Shown: positions 25,901-34,644, counted from the first letter of the stretch. The stretch: 64,000 nucleotides of DNA from Thermodesulfobacteriota bacterium (GCA_040757775.1 JBFLWQ010000002.1:62001-126000), one strand, 5' to 3'. The notes: generated from the letters alone by a model not told the origin. Numbers and translations: made by a program.

Positions 25901-26353
25901 CCGGGCAGGGGTAAACTCTTCTTTTACTTTTCCGTTTTCATCAAATTTATAATCCATTTTGACCAGTGAAAAGCGCCAGTCCATGTCATCGGGGGAGACA
26001 AATGCCGCCAGTGCTGCGTCCTTCAAGTCCCCGCCTCGACTGCCGTTTAAGTACCAGGCAATGAAATTCCTCTGCATGGTGCGAGCACGTTCGATGGAAG
26101 TTTCCTTTCTGAGATGGATAATCAGTATATCTATCTTATGTTCGCCGTCACTATACTTGGCGATTCTCTCAAGGGTGCTTATGTGCTGCTCAAATGCATC
26201 AGGGATGTAGTTGCCCTTATAGACAAAAGGCACTTCTTCAATACGGTTTAAGAGGTTCCTGATGAAATTGACAAATCTATTTTTATCGAAGGGCAGTTCA
26301 AATGTTTCTTGAATGATGCGTCGTGCCTGTTGTCTATCCATCTGTTTACCCAT
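23000..26353 (-). CDS. Eco57I-family N6-adenine DNA methyltransferase
   Basis: 1117 residues. A helical N-terminal region (ERARTMQRNFIAWYLNG, MDWRFSLVKMDY) is typical of large type II/ISP-like R-M proteins. YYTPREIVHYMCQQSL leads into motif I (DPAVGSGAFPVGMM, about 550), YGVDIDPGAVEIAKLRLW, and motif IV NPPYIQLS. A TaqI-like target-recognition region and the tail EIDQLVYQLYGLSEEE end the protein. It presumably methylates adenine to mark self DNA. No nuclease motif is evident, so cutting may depend on the PLD-SNF2 partner immediately upstream. Oddity: a palindromic repeat is inserted in frame after motif I (about residues 579-591). Confidence 0.88.
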   Translation of the reverse strand: MGKQMDRQQARRIIQETFELPFDKNRFVNFIRNLLNRIEEVPFVYKGNYIPDAFEQHISTLERIAKYSDGEHKIDILIIHLRKETSIERARTMQRNFIAWYLNGSRGGDLKDAALAAFVSPDDMDWRFSLVKMDYKFDENGKVKEEFTPARRWSFLVGANENSHTAQSRLVKILADIDRNPTLKQLEEAFNIETVTKEFFLKYRDLFIRTKEALDKELEGNTRMKADFEPKGVNTVDFAKKLLGQIVFLYFLQKKGWFGVARDADWGDGSKQFLRELFEKKHSSYENFFNDILEPLFYEALRVGEERKQDNYYYSRFNCKIPFLNGGLFDPIGNYDWVHTDIKLPDSLFSNNDKTKEGDTGDGILDIFDRYNFTVKEDEPLEKEVAIDPELLGKAYEKFNAIRPDNFEEYKKALKSGRKGDETKFNKQFGVYYTPREIVHYMCQQSLINYLFTELNSGITSYEKLGDSNLDMLGNEAKKGQLDIVIEHKNTEISKEDIVTLIHLGEQVSENEVRVLSKGKETKTYYHQLPESIRKNAKLIDDKLADITVCDPAVGSGAFPVGMMGEIVKARSVLSIYLNNSGHNSGLKPAVTCSIDNERNTYNLKRRCIEYSLYGVDIDPGAVEIAKLRLWLSLVVDEEDIKQIKPLPNLDYKIVCGNSLLGLPDGVLIDCEVSNKLEENKKLYFNSTNPSEKNKIRGIINNLFLKLIDSMKKVYPSIQDITFDFHTHFSEVFHGKGGFDVMIANPPYIQLSKVAGTPDWYKKFLKNRFNTSGGRLNTFIFFIHLAFGILKNRGNLAFIIPNTILTQEYYSATRELLLKKNRFRIIVQYSELPFEEAIVENVTIIASKETLHQYEIEIFIDDLDKMNLVERNSNSKFLANPNFTINVNSDNLIDKIYSLDVRPLDEFCYINQAIALKGDRSLSLYTSNPKGKYYKKLDGRNIGKYHIQWDGVYLDWDLKRIHSCKTKDIFLTKEKLFFRRVSEDLIFAYDNEQYFALNTLVVVNLRESATVNNLKCLLALLNSRLMNYIYKRKFKSTKTVFSEIQANTVGKLPVLTIPIEAERLLTKLVDHILAAKRTNLQADTSTWEKEIDQLVYQLYGLSEEEIKIVEGVNEIAR
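24581..24617. repeat. Palindromic repeat inserted in frame in the methyltransferase
   Basis: A perfect 24-bp palindrome built on GCGGGCTTAAGCCCGC is followed by a second half copy (GCCCGCTGTT). On the coding strand it contributes NSGHNSGLKPAV. A degenerate copy occurs outside genes at 58056-58079. Confidence 0.85.
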
Positions 26354-26410
26354 ATTTATTCACACCTTCTTTTACGCAATAATGACGCATCAATGGCGCA
26401 ATTGACGCAA
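26354..26410. repeat. Short tandem ACGCAAT motif between helicase and methyltransferase
   Basis: ACGCAATaatgACGCAT, then GGCGCAAT and GACGCAAT: four imperfect 8-9-base units fill most of the 57-base gap. Function unknown. Confidence 0.5.
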
Positions 26411-29400
26411 TTATTTACCTGTTAAATACAACGACAGAATTACTTCCCGTTTGCCAAAAACCGTAGGGGTCTGTTCCGCATAGTGTTCGTCCAGAAGTTT
26501 TACCGGAATATTAGTCTGAAGCGCTGCCAGCACCTTGAAGGGATTCATAATTTCGCTCTTAAGTCCTTCCAGTGCTTTTGATGTCTGCTTTGCCGTCTGT
26601 TTTGGCAGCCCGCCTTCCTCAAGCTGAATCAATACCTTTTTCAGGTATAGCTCTTGGTCTTCTGTCAGCTTCTGGGTGTTCTTAAGGGTTGCTTTTAAAA
26701 CTCTCAGGATATTTGCCGCACTGTCGCGTCCGCCTCTTGTGGCGGCCTGTTGCGGCATTTCTTCAGTAGTTGCAAAAATGAAGGCCTCTTTGTTTTTATC
26801 CAGCAGGTCGTAGAAGTGCTCCGGCAATTTCTGCTTTTGCTCATCGGGATTGCTCTCCAGCAGTTTTGCAGCGGAGATGAAATCGAGTTCTGCTGTTTCC
26901 TGCTTAGTGCCGGCTTGAAAAAATTTTTGCAGTTTGCCCCGCCGAAAATAAGTAATAAGAGAATTTTCATGCCCGATGTTTTGCTTTGCGGTTCGTGCTT
27001 TTTTGGGAAGCCGTTTTACTTTCTCAAAAAGGTCAGGGTCTTTATCACGTATTTCTTTGATAGCATGGAGGTATTTCAATTCGCTTTCCTCCGCCCCGTC
27101 TTCACCTTCCAGCGTTTGTTTGGAAAATAATCGGTTAAAAAGCTCGTGCGAGCCGATGGGTTCACCCTCGGTCAACAGCTCGGCATCACCGCCCAGGAGG
27201 GTAAGAAAGGCATTGATCTTCGCTTCTGCTGCCTCTCTAAGCTTGATCTGGTCGTTGGATTGAACAGTGGGGAAGAAATTGAAGGTATAGATTGTGTCAT
27301 GCCTTGTATCCACCCGGTTGATACGGCCTACCCGCTGCATCATGCGTGTAGGATTCCAGGGGATATCGTAGTTGATGACCGTATTGGAGCGGTGTAAGTT
27401 GACCCCTTCAGACAATACTTCTGTAGAAACCAGTATCCGGTAATCGTCTTTGGGATGTCTGGCACGGGCATCAAAGTTCTCGATGACCTTATCGCGCGTG
27501 GCTTCACCCGAATCGCCGGTATAACACAACACCCTGTCCGGGTATTTTTGATGTAAATTCTTAAACAGATAGTTAGCTGTCTCCTTTGATTCCGTAAAGA
27601 TGATGATATGATTCTCTTTCAATGCCGAAGCCGTTGAAAGCTCACGCAAGAATTTTAGTAACTTTGGGTCGCGTTCAATATGCGTCCACAGTCTTTTGAT
27701 CTCCAGCAGAATGTCACGGTCATTCTGCAAATCATCTCTAAAGCCTTCTCTAAAATCACCGCTGTCGTATCTTTCTGCTTTGCCTTCATCAATCAAGCAT
27801 TGTACGGCTTCGTCGTCATCGTTTTCCAGAAGTTCAAAGATTTTATTTGTGTGCTTCTTACTCACATAGACATTGCCGTTGTCAAATTCCTTGATAAACA
27901 TTTCATAGGAGTGCAGGAACCTGTCCACTGAATTTCGAAAAGCAAAGAAACTGCTCTCCAGCCTTTTCACCAACAGAATCTTCATGAATTTACCCATGTT
28001 TCGCTGGGACAATTCTTCAGGCTGAGTTACCTTACCTTTGTAGTAGAGCATTGGCGTATAGCGGGCATACCTGAACTTTTGCGTTATCAGCTCGATGGTT
28101 TTGTTGAATATCTCGTCCTCTTTCTCATTGAGTTCATAAAAGAGCGGAGTTGGCTTTTCAACCTCGGGGAATCTCAATCCTTGTTGGGTAATATCCTTGA
28201 AAAAATACTTTTCAATTTCGGTGCGGGTTCGACGCACCATCAAATATTTCAGAACCTTTTCCCTGATCTCCCGGGCATTCTCTTTTACGGTGCGGATGTA
28301 TTTATCATAATCTTTCTGGCGATCCAGTCTTTTCAGTTTCTTGTCAAGACGGCTGAAAAAACCTTCCAGATCAGGCAGATTGGGAATCGTGCTTTTCCTG
28401 GCCGGTTGAAACAGTTTTAACAGGCTAAGAATATCCCTTGGTGCGTTGTTGTAAGGCGTGGCGGTAACCAGAACGACCCTTTTGCCGCGGCAGATTTCCG
28501 CCAGCTTCTCATAGGTAATTGTTGCTTCCGTTCTAAAGCGGTGTGCTTCATCTATAATTACATTTTGATATTTTTCAGTTCCGATGTATAGAAGATCGTC
28601 CAGTTTGCCAAGCGATTCAAAGCGTGTTTGCCTTACTCCGAAGTCTTCAAAAACATTAGTCCAGGAACCGGGGTTGGTTTTTTCGAGAAGCATCGGGGGT
28701 GCAATAACCAGGGTTCTACCTTCAAGCTGACCTGCCAGCATGGCTGAGATATAAGTCTTTCCTAATCCCACCACATCCGAAACAAAAACCCCGCCATATT
28801 CCAGCAGGATTTTTTTGGCGTTTAGAACTGCCTGTTCCTGGTATTCGAGCTTTTTAAACTCCTGGGGCAGATATTTCAAAAATAGCTCATCCGTCTGACT
28901 GAGTTCATCTTTGAAATACTCATAGAGAAATTTCAGATAAAGCTGATAGTGCGTGATATTCTGACTGAGCCATGTCTTTTCCTGTATGGTTTGAATGTAC
29001 TTTTCGCTCACCTCCACCGCATCTTTCCAGAGTTCTTCAAACTTCTTCCTGGCAAATTCATAATCGCTGCGGTTTTTCAACTCCACATTGAATTCCAGAT
29101 TGTCAATGAGTCCGGCCTGTGTGAAATTGCTGGAGCCAGTGATAACCCGCCCGGCATCTCTGTCGCCTTCAAAAAAAGTCATTATGTAAAGCTTGGCGTG
29201 GATGTTCTGTGAGGGATAAGCTCTGATTTCCAGCTTTTCGCCTCTGACCCATTCAATAAACTTATTGACCCCTTCTTCGACTTCCCTACGGTCTTCCGAG
29301 TCAGCCAGTTCCTCTTCTACGAGATTTTCTACTTTCTCTTTGGTTTCGGCATGTGAGAACTCTATGACCTGCTGCTTGGGCTTATCGCTATTGACAAGCA

Positions 29401-29608
29401 AATCGTAGGTCTGCCTGTCGGTGCTGATGCCAATCAGTATCCGGATTTTTTCTGTTTTCCCTAAGGATTTATACAGGGCATGGAAACCGCTGGTGTAGAA
29501 GTATCCAACCAGGCAGTCAAAAAAAGAAGTGTCTTTGATCAACACTTCAAATCTATCTTTCAGGCTTTGATTTTCTTCGTTGGTTATGAATGATAAATCG
29601 GTATCCAT
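26411..29608 (-). CDS. PLD nuclease-SNF2 helicase fusion
   Basis: 1065 residues. The N-terminal ~190 residues are a phospholipase-D-like nuclease with one HxK motif (IHAKLYI, about 135) and a following GSSNFTQAGL, so an active site would need a dimer. An SNF2/DEAD-type helicase follows: VGLGKTYISAM, IIDEAHRFR, VLVTATPYN, LVSTEVLSEGVNLH and MMQRVGRINRVD. It is transcribed first, 57 bases before the methyltransferase. The pairing suggests a two-gene restriction system in which this protein translocates and cuts DNA lacking the methyl mark. It resembles parts of DISARM (PLD plus SNF2 plus methyltransferase), but drmA and drmB are absent. Confidence 0.85.
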   Translation of the reverse strand: MDTDLSFITNEENQSLKDRFEVLIKDTSFFDCLVGYFYTSGFHALYKSLGKTEKIRILIGISTDRQTYDLLVNSDKPKQQVIEFSHAETKEKVENLVEEELADSEDRREVEEGVNKFIEWVRGEKLEIRAYPSQNIHAKLYIMTFFEGDRDAGRVITGSSNFTQAGLIDNLEFNVELKNRSDYEFARKKFEELWKDAVEVSEKYIQTIQEKTWLSQNITHYQLYLKFLYEYFKDELSQTDELFLKYLPQEFKKLEYQEQAVLNAKKILLEYGGVFVSDVVGLGKTYISAMLAGQLEGRTLVIAPPMLLEKTNPGSWTNVFEDFGVRQTRFESLGKLDDLLYIGTEKYQNVIIDEAHRFRTEATITYEKLAEICRGKRVVLVTATPYNNAPRDILSLLKLFQPARKSTIPNLPDLEGFFSRLDKKLKRLDRQKDYDKYIRTVKENAREIREKVLKYLMVRRTRTEIEKYFFKDITQQGLRFPEVEKPTPLFYELNEKEDEIFNKTIELITQKFRYARYTPMLYYKGKVTQPEELSQRNMGKFMKILLVKRLESSFFAFRNSVDRFLHSYEMFIKEFDNGNVYVSKKHTNKIFELLENDDDEAVQCLIDEGKAERYDSGDFREGFRDDLQNDRDILLEIKRLWTHIERDPKLLKFLRELSTASALKENHIIIFTESKETANYLFKNLHQKYPDRVLCYTGDSGEATRDKVIENFDARARHPKDDYRILVSTEVLSEGVNLHRSNTVINYDIPWNPTRMMQRVGRINRVDTRHDTIYTFNFFPTVQSNDQIKLREAAEAKINAFLTLLGGDAELLTEGEPIGSHELFNRLFSKQTLEGEDGAEESELKYLHAIKEIRDKDPDLFEKVKRLPKKARTAKQNIGHENSLITYFRRGKLQKFFQAGTKQETAELDFISAAKLLESNPDEQKQKLPEHFYDLLDKNKEAFIFATTEEMPQQAATRGGRDSAANILRVLKATLKNTQKLTEDQELYLKKVLIQLEEGGLPKQTAKQTSKALEGLKSEIMNPFKVLAALQTNIPVKLLDEHYAEQTPTVFGKREVILSLYLTGK

Positions 29609-29644
29609 CGGAATCCTTTTTAGTTGCCGTTCACACCTTACTTA

Positions 29645-29848
29645 GTCCACACTGAAAAATGAAAAATTTCTTTTGGAGCGAACATGAGCAGGATTTTTGG
29701 GGCACCCATCTTGACGAAGCGGAAGATAGGCATTTTCAGGTGTTTGATCCGCCAGAGGCGGGGAGTTCCTGAAAATGCCTGGAGCAAGTCATAGATGGGT
29801 CAAAAAACCTTCACCAGAGAGCGGAAAAGGGAATTTTTCAGGATGAAC
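29645..29848. mobile_element. 204-bp MITE-like element A
   Basis: Terminal repeats GTCCACACTGAAAAAT and (complement) GTTCATCCTGAAAAATT are flanked by TA on each side (29643-29644, 29849-29850), as expected for IS630/Tc1-mariner-type insertion. An internal inverted pair (GCATTTTCAGG/CCTGAAAATGC) is present. It encodes no protein. It is about 96% identical, inverted, to 38001-38204. Confidence 0.75.
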
Positions 29849-30759
29849 TACTCACTTCTCTCCAAAACAGAAAGAATCTCTTTACATCTGTGTAAATACG
29901 TATGATTAGCCAGAATATGACGCTGCCCTTCCCTGGCTATCCTTGCTGCCTCCAGTGGATTGTTGGCAAAATATCTTGCTTTTTCAACCGCTTCATCTTC
30001 TGTCTTATATGTAACATAGTGGCGGTTTTCCAGAAATAAGTCCTCATAGCCGACATTTTCATAAGTATTCGTCAACAGCATAGCCTGACCATTGGCCATC
30101 GTCTCGAACACCCTCATATTTATATCTTTCCCCTTTTCTCCTGTGAACCCGGCACCAACGTTGAACCCTATAGTACAACGCCCTATTTCTCTGGTAGCGC
30201 TCTTACGAAATTTCTTTCTGAAATAGAAATTTGTTGAGAGACCATTTTTCCGGAAAAGTTTTTCAAATTGCCTTCTATGCTTATACGGAGCGCCACACAT
30301 TCCTATATCATAATGGCTCTTTTTCAAGCAACATTCCCAAAAACCCTCTCCCTTCGCCAATTCAGGCCTGAATACATGTTCTTCTTCATCTGCCGCAAGC
30401 GGAAGCCAGGACGCCCTTGGTCCTAATCCTTCAGCTATATGTTTCTGTGCTACCCATATATAATCGAATTCGTTTTCATCGCAGTAATCTCTATGAATCT
30501 CGAGCTTATGACATGAATCTATACTGACAAATCCTTTGGGACAATTGTACTTCTTCAGGGAGGGAAAGCATACAGGCAGACCACAGTCTATTAACAACAA
30601 CAGGTCTCCTTCAGGCAGAGGTTTATCGGGCTGTGGCTTATGGGGGTCAAATGGAACATCTATCAGCTCTACATTTAGAGACTTTAATGCCTTAAAATAA
30701 TAATAAGAGGTATTATAAGGGACAATGGAATGTAAAAAAACAACCCTTAAGTTCTTCAT
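29848..30759 (-). CDS. CgeB-like glycosyltransferase
   Basis: 303 residues, a GT-B-like protein: SLKKYNCPKGFVSIDS, VGAGFTGEKGKDINMRVFET and ANGQAMLLTNTYENVGYEDL match the glycosyltransferase region of CgeB/DUF3880-type proteins. The start overlaps the upstream GT2 gene by one base (TAATG). The TAG stop consists of the TA target plus the first base of MITE A, so the natural C terminus may have been altered. Last gene of the 29.8-34.7 kb glycan operon. Sugar unknown. Confidence 0.75.
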   Translation of the reverse strand: MKNLRVVFLHSIVPYNTSYYYFKALKSLNVELIDVPFDPHKPQPDKPLPEGDLLLLIDCGLPVCFPSLKKYNCPKGFVSIDSCHKLEIHRDYCDENEFDYIWVAQKHIAEGLGPRASWLPLAADEEEHVFRPELAKGEGFWECCLKKSHYDIGMCGAPYKHRRQFEKLFRKNGLSTNFYFRKKFRKSATREIGRCTIGFNVGAGFTGEKGKDINMRVFETMANGQAMLLTNTYENVGYEDLFLENRHYVTYKTEDEAVEKARYFANNPLEAARIAREGQRHILANHTYLHRCKEILSVLERSE

Positions 30760-31604
30760 TAGCCTTTTCTTATAACTCTATAATTTTCATCACTAATTTC
30801 AATTAAGGAACTTTTAATATTTTTGGCATCCTCTTGGTTCTTAATCCTCCTTTTTTTCTCAAAAAACATATCGGCTGATATGGACTTATCCTCCGGGATT
30901 TCATGCCCCAGATGGAATTCAATTGCAAGGCATCTGACAGACTCAAATCGGCAGCCTATGCTATGTAATCTCCAGGCGATATCCGTATCTTCTCCACCTC
31001 CACGGTGCTCATAGTCTTCGTCGAACCCATTAACCTTAAACAGGTCCGATTTGAAGGCTGAAAAGTTGCTGCCCACAAAATCCAGGTAACGCTTCTTTTT
31101 AAAGAAATACAGCGGCTTCAGGGTTTCTTCATAGTACTTAAAATCCTTTACCAGACTTCGATACAAACCCCAGAGGCTAAAACCATCGAAATAACCCCTG
31201 TCTATCATCTCCCTGCTCACATTAGCCGTATATTCCTTTTTAATCATCACCCTTCTGCCACCCAGAAATACGCCTTCTTTCCTCCTCTCCCAGTGAACCT
31301 TCAGAAAATCCCTGGCAACAACACAATCTCCATCAATAAAGACTATATACTCTGCTTTAGAGTGGACAAGAGAATGATTTAAGAGCTTGCACTTACGAAA
31401 ACCTTTATTTTCCTGCCACAGATGGGTAACGGGAAAAGGGGCATTATAGGTCCCAAGCCAGTCCTCTATCTCTGGTCCGGATCCGTCATCCGCAATTATT
31501 ACCTCGAAGTCTTTAAAAGACTGCCTCTCTAAAGACGACAGGCAGAGCTTCAACAGAGGCAATTTATTGAATATTGCTATAATAATGCTGATTGCGGGCA
31601 TCAT
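30759..31604 (-). CDS. GT2 glycosyltransferase
   Basis: 281 residues. GT-A fold: ISIIIAIFNKLPLLKLCL at the start, VIIADDGS, FIDGDCVV as the DXD-type metal motif, then WGLYRSL and GGGEDTDIAWRLHSIG, as in chondroitin-synthase-like GT2 enzymes with a C-terminal galactosyltransferase-type domain. One-base overlaps with both neighbours indicate coupled translation. Role: adds a sugar to a surface glycan; donor unknown. Confidence 0.85.
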   Translation of the reverse strand: MMPAISIIIAIFNKLPLLKLCLSSLERQSFKDFEVIIADDGSGPEIEDWLGTYNAPFPVTHLWQENKGFRKCKLLNHSLVHSKAEYIVFIDGDCVVARDFLKVHWERRKEGVFLGGRRVMIKKEYTANVSREMIDRGYFDGFSLWGLYRSLVKDFKYYEETLKPLYFFKKKRYLDFVGSNFSAFKSDLFKVNGFDEDYEHRGGGEDTDIAWRLHSIGCRFESVRCLAIEFHLGHEIPEDKSISADMFFEKKRRIKNQEDAKNIKSSLIEISDENYRVIRKG

Positions 31605-32839
31605 TAATTCCGATCTGTATTGGTTTTTTTCTCGGCTATTTCATCAATAACAGACAAAAATTTTCCTAATACTACCTCTTTATCGCACTGAAATGCAACT
31701 GTTCTCCTTTGCTCTCTTATTTGCTCGATAGTTCCTTCAGATTTATATACTTGCTCCTTTAAAGCGACATCCTTTATCAATTCTGCCAGACGAAATGGGT
31801 CTGCCGGAACATCGACAACACTGCCTATATTCTCCCGCTGAATCATAAATGAGACGCCGGCACCCCTGCCTATTATAACCGGCAAGCCAAATGCCAATGC
31901 CTCAACCGCAGAAATACAGAAGGTCTCAAAGAGTGAAGGGACAACAAATATGTCGGCAGTTGCATAAAACCGTCCTATGTCTGTTACCCCTCCTGCAAAT
32001 TCCACATAACTTTCAATACCAAGTCGTCTGCTCAGCCTCCTGCACTGCCTGGTGCCATCTCTGTCAGTTCCAACAACAAGCAGCTTAGCATTATGCCAGC
32101 TCTTCAGTAAGATAGCGAGTGCCTCAATAGTATTTTTGAGCCCTTTAATACGAAACCCTGACCCGACATGTAAGAGCGTCAATGTTTCATTATCAATTCG
32201 GAGACTGGCTCTTTCCTGCGTTCTGTACTCCACGAGTCTGTTGTATTGAAAGCGGTTCAAATCCAATGCCGGAGGGACAACAACGAACCTTTCCTCCCTC
32301 ACAGGATAGTATCGCTGAATCTGCTGAATGCTCAGACCTGAAAGAACAACAATATCACCGTTCTTCTCAGGGTTTTCAGCAAAGATGCGTTTTTCGATCC
32401 TGTTTATTACAGGATGAATTGGATTTATCGCTATAGAAATGAAATCTGAGATTCTTCCTGTTTTTTTTCTAAAGTTCAGCCATTCCCTGTGACAGGCATT
32501 TCCGGCACGGTAAATATCCATTACCAGGGTTCTGTCAAACGCTATTATGACATCAAATTGCTCCTTTTCTCGATTCAGATAACGCCTTGAAAGCAAAGCA
32601 AAGGAAAGAACCTTAAACCATGATGACAGTTTAATTATTTTTATCTTCTTAAATTTAATACCGGGCAAATTTTCATCTGTCCACTTATTGGTAAAAATGG
32701 TAACACTGTCACCCCGTTCAGCCAGGGTTTCTGCGAGTATAACTGCCTGACGTTCATACCCCCCAAATGGGTTATACTTCATTAAAACAATTGCTATATT
32801 CAAATCTTTCTCTTTCGCCCCAACTTTCCCAAAAATCAT
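31604..32839 (-). CDS. GT4 glycosyltransferase
   Basis: 411 residues, GT-B fold. The N terminus has LMKYNPFGGYERQAVILAE. The C-terminal GT4 domain has LLHVGSGFRIKGLKNTIEAL, VGTDRDG and FVVPSLFETFCISAVEAL, in which the E(x)7E motif is present. It resembles LPS core glucosyltransferases of the WaaG type. Overlaps the GT2 gene by one base. Confidence 0.85.
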   Translation of the reverse strand: MIFGKVGAKEKDLNIAIVLMKYNPFGGYERQAVILAETLAERGDSVTIFTNKWTDENLPGIKFKKIKIIKLSSWFKVLSFALLSRRYLNREKEQFDVIIAFDRTLVMDIYRAGNACHREWLNFRKKTGRISDFISIAINPIHPVINRIEKRIFAENPEKNGDIVVLSGLSIQQIQRYYPVREERFVVVPPALDLNRFQYNRLVEYRTQERASLRIDNETLTLLHVGSGFRIKGLKNTIEALAILLKSWHNAKLLVVGTDRDGTRQCRRLSRRLGIESYVEFAGGVTDIGRFYATADIFVVPSLFETFCISAVEALAFGLPVIIGRGAGVSFMIQRENIGSVVDVPADPFRLAELIKDVALKEQVYKSEGTIEQIREQRRTVAFQCDKEVVLGKFLSVIDEIAEKKTNTDRN

Positions 32840-32900
32840 TTGTCAACAGGCTGTTGCCCAAACTGAAATTCCTTTGAACGGTCATCAAAAGGTTTTTTGC

Positions 32901-33653
32901 TCACAAATCTCTCCACATTTCTCTTAGTTTGGCATATTTCAGAAAGGTATAGTAAGAGTATAGTATTGCCAGGAGGAAACCATAATACCCATCCAGCATA
33001 CCTCTTTGAAGAAAGAACATCTTAAAAAAGGTAAAGGGGGGCCTTAAAATCAACTGCTCCCAGGTGGTCTTCTTGCCCTTTTTATAACTGCCTTCTGCAA
33101 ACAGAGAGGTATAGATATCCATTCTCTTTATAAAATCAGAAACAGAACTATATGTATAATGCTCTATAGGGTTTTTAAGATAACCAATCGGGCCTTCTAC
33201 TTTCACTCCTTCATGGACTTCTTCATTTCCGAATCTGCCCTTTTCTCTCCTGAATAATCTGAGATGATAATCCGGGTACCAGCCCCCGTGTTTTATCCAT
33301 TTCCCCCCAAAATAGGACTTAAAAGGAATAAGATACCCATCTTTAAGCTTTTCCTTATAAGCAAGGGTACTCTCAATCTCCAGGCGAAGTTCAGGGGTAA
33401 GGCGCTCATCTGCATCTAAATTTAAAACCCACTCCCCTGTGGTTTTATCAAGGGCACTCTGCTTTTGCCTCGAATAACCCTTCCATTCCTCTTTAAAAAT
33501 TCTGTCAGTATATTCATTACAAATCTCGATGGTGTTATCATCACTGTTATCATCTACCACTACTATCTCACCCGCCCATTTAATACTCTCCAGGCAAGAC
33601 CTGATATTTTTTTCCTCATTACGGGTAATAATAAAAACCGATAAACCCTTCAT
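32901..33653 (-). CDS. WaaE/KdtX-like GT2 glycosyltransferase
   Basis: 250 residues. LSVFIITRNEEKNIRSCLES, EIVVVDDNSDDNTIEIC and LNLDADERLTPEL are typical of the LPS core beta-glucosyltransferase family (WaaE/LgtF). A hydrophobic C-terminal part (FTFFKMFFLQRGMLDGYYGF) suggests membrane association. Separated by one base from the deacetylase gene and 61 bases before the GT4 gene. Confidence 0.85.
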   Translation of the reverse strand: MKGLSVFIITRNEEKNIRSCLESIKWAGEIVVVDDNSDDNTIEICNEYTDRIFKEEWKGYSRQKQSALDKTTGEWVLNLDADERLTPELRLEIESTLAYKEKLKDGYLIPFKSYFGGKWIKHGGWYPDYHLRLFRREKGRFGNEEVHEGVKVEGPIGYLKNPIEHYTYSSVSDFIKRMDIYTSLFAEGSYKKGKKTTWEQLILRPPFTFFKMFFLQRGMLDGYYGFLLAILYSYYTFLKYAKLREMWRDL

Positions 33654-33654
33654 A

Positions 33655-34458
33655 TTACAATCTGCTCTTCGCTTTTTTTAATTTGAGGATAAAGTCCAAC
33701 ATATTATCACTTCTCTTGACTATTATCCGTTTAAGCCTGTTGAGGTCATCCCCCCGATTATTTTTCCCTGGTTTGGTGGTAAAAGCTACTGAGTATCCAC
33801 TTTTGTCCACCTTTTCCAGTGTACTCTCATTGAAGAGACCGAAGGGGTATGAAAATACCTTGATCTCCTGATGCAGCCCCTTTTCCAGAACCCTCTTTGA
33901 TTCTTCAAGCTCAAAAGCCTGTTCCCTTTCTGAAATCTCTGTGAGGTTAGAGTGGCTATGCCCATGAGAGCCAAATTCGATACCGTATTCCTTCATCTCC
34001 AAAATCTCAGACCAGGATAATAGGGGTGTTACGGGTTCCCCTTTTGCTTTATCCCAGAGGTTTGAACCTCCTATATACTTCGTTACCAAAAATATTATGC
34101 TTTTAAAACCATACTGTTTTAAGATCGGGAATGCGAAGGTGTAATTATCCTTATATCCGTCGTCAAAAGTTATAATAGCGGGCTTAAAAGAAGGATCCCA
34201 TCCATCCTTTAATATCGATAGAAATTCGTCAATTGTAACAGTAGAATATCCATGAATATGGAGATAGTTCATCTGTCTGGCAAACCTATCCGGGGTTACA
34301 AGTAGCTTCTTTAGCTTTGATTGGGGTTTTTCATCCGTTATCCTGTGGTACATCAAGACCGGGATGCCATCGAGAGTGCGTCGCCAGAATGTAAACCGTA
34401 CAGAAAAGGCAATAAATAAAACTATAACCGGTAAAATTGCAGTAATAAATATTGTCAT
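33655..34458 (-). CDS. Polysaccharide deacetylase (NodB-like)
   Basis: 267 residues with an N-terminal membrane anchor (about 2-22). The NodB core has VLMYHRIT, AIITFDDGYKDNYTFAFP (catalytic Asp pair), GSHGHSHSNLTEIS (metal His) and FSYPFGLFNEST. Probably removes acetyl groups from surface polysaccharide in the periplasm. Within the glycan operon, 12 bases after the Trm112-like gene. Confidence 0.9.
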   Translation of the reverse strand: MTIFITAILPVIVLFIAFSVRFTFWRRTLDGIPVLMYHRITDEKPQSKLKKLLVTPDRFARQMNYLHIHGYSTVTIDEFLSILKDGWDPSFKPAIITFDDGYKDNYTFAFPILKQYGFKSIIFLVTKYIGGSNLWDKAKGEPVTPLLSWSEILEMKEYGIEFGSHGHSHSNLTEISEREQAFELEESKRVLEKGLHQEIKVFSYPFGLFNESTLEKVDKSGYSVAFTTKPGKNNRGDDLNRLKRIIVKRSDNMLDFILKLKKAKSRL

Positions 34459-34470
34459 TCACCTCAAAAT

Positions 34471-34644
34471 TCAATCTTCCAATTTTATGGCTTCATCTAT
34501 CAACATAATCGGGATATCATCCTTAATCTCATACATCAGTTTACATGTATTACAGATAAGGCCATCTCCCTTTTCATTCAGGTAAATGTCACCTTTACAT
34601 TTAGGACAAGCCAGGATATCCAGCAATTCTTTACTTATACCCAT
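34471..34644 (-). CDS. Trm112-family zinc protein
   Basis: 57 residues from MGISKELLDILACPKCKG. GGAGGT lies 5-6 bases before this ATG, so the one 12 bases upstream is not used. Cys pairs CPKC and CNTC form a zinc site, as in the YcaR/Trm112 family. In bacteria these small proteins are often found beside LPS genes (lpxK, kdsB); a chaperone-like partner role is likely. First gene of the glycan operon. Confidence 0.85.
   Translation of the reverse strand: MGISKELLDILACPKCKGDIYLNEKGDGLICNTCKLMYEIKDDIPIMLIDEAIKLED

Noticed and set aside
23000-29608. Complete DISARM or BREX system
   Set aside because: Only a methyltransferase and a PLD-SNF2 fusion are present; drmA, drmB, brxA/B/C, pglZ and brxL are not seen.
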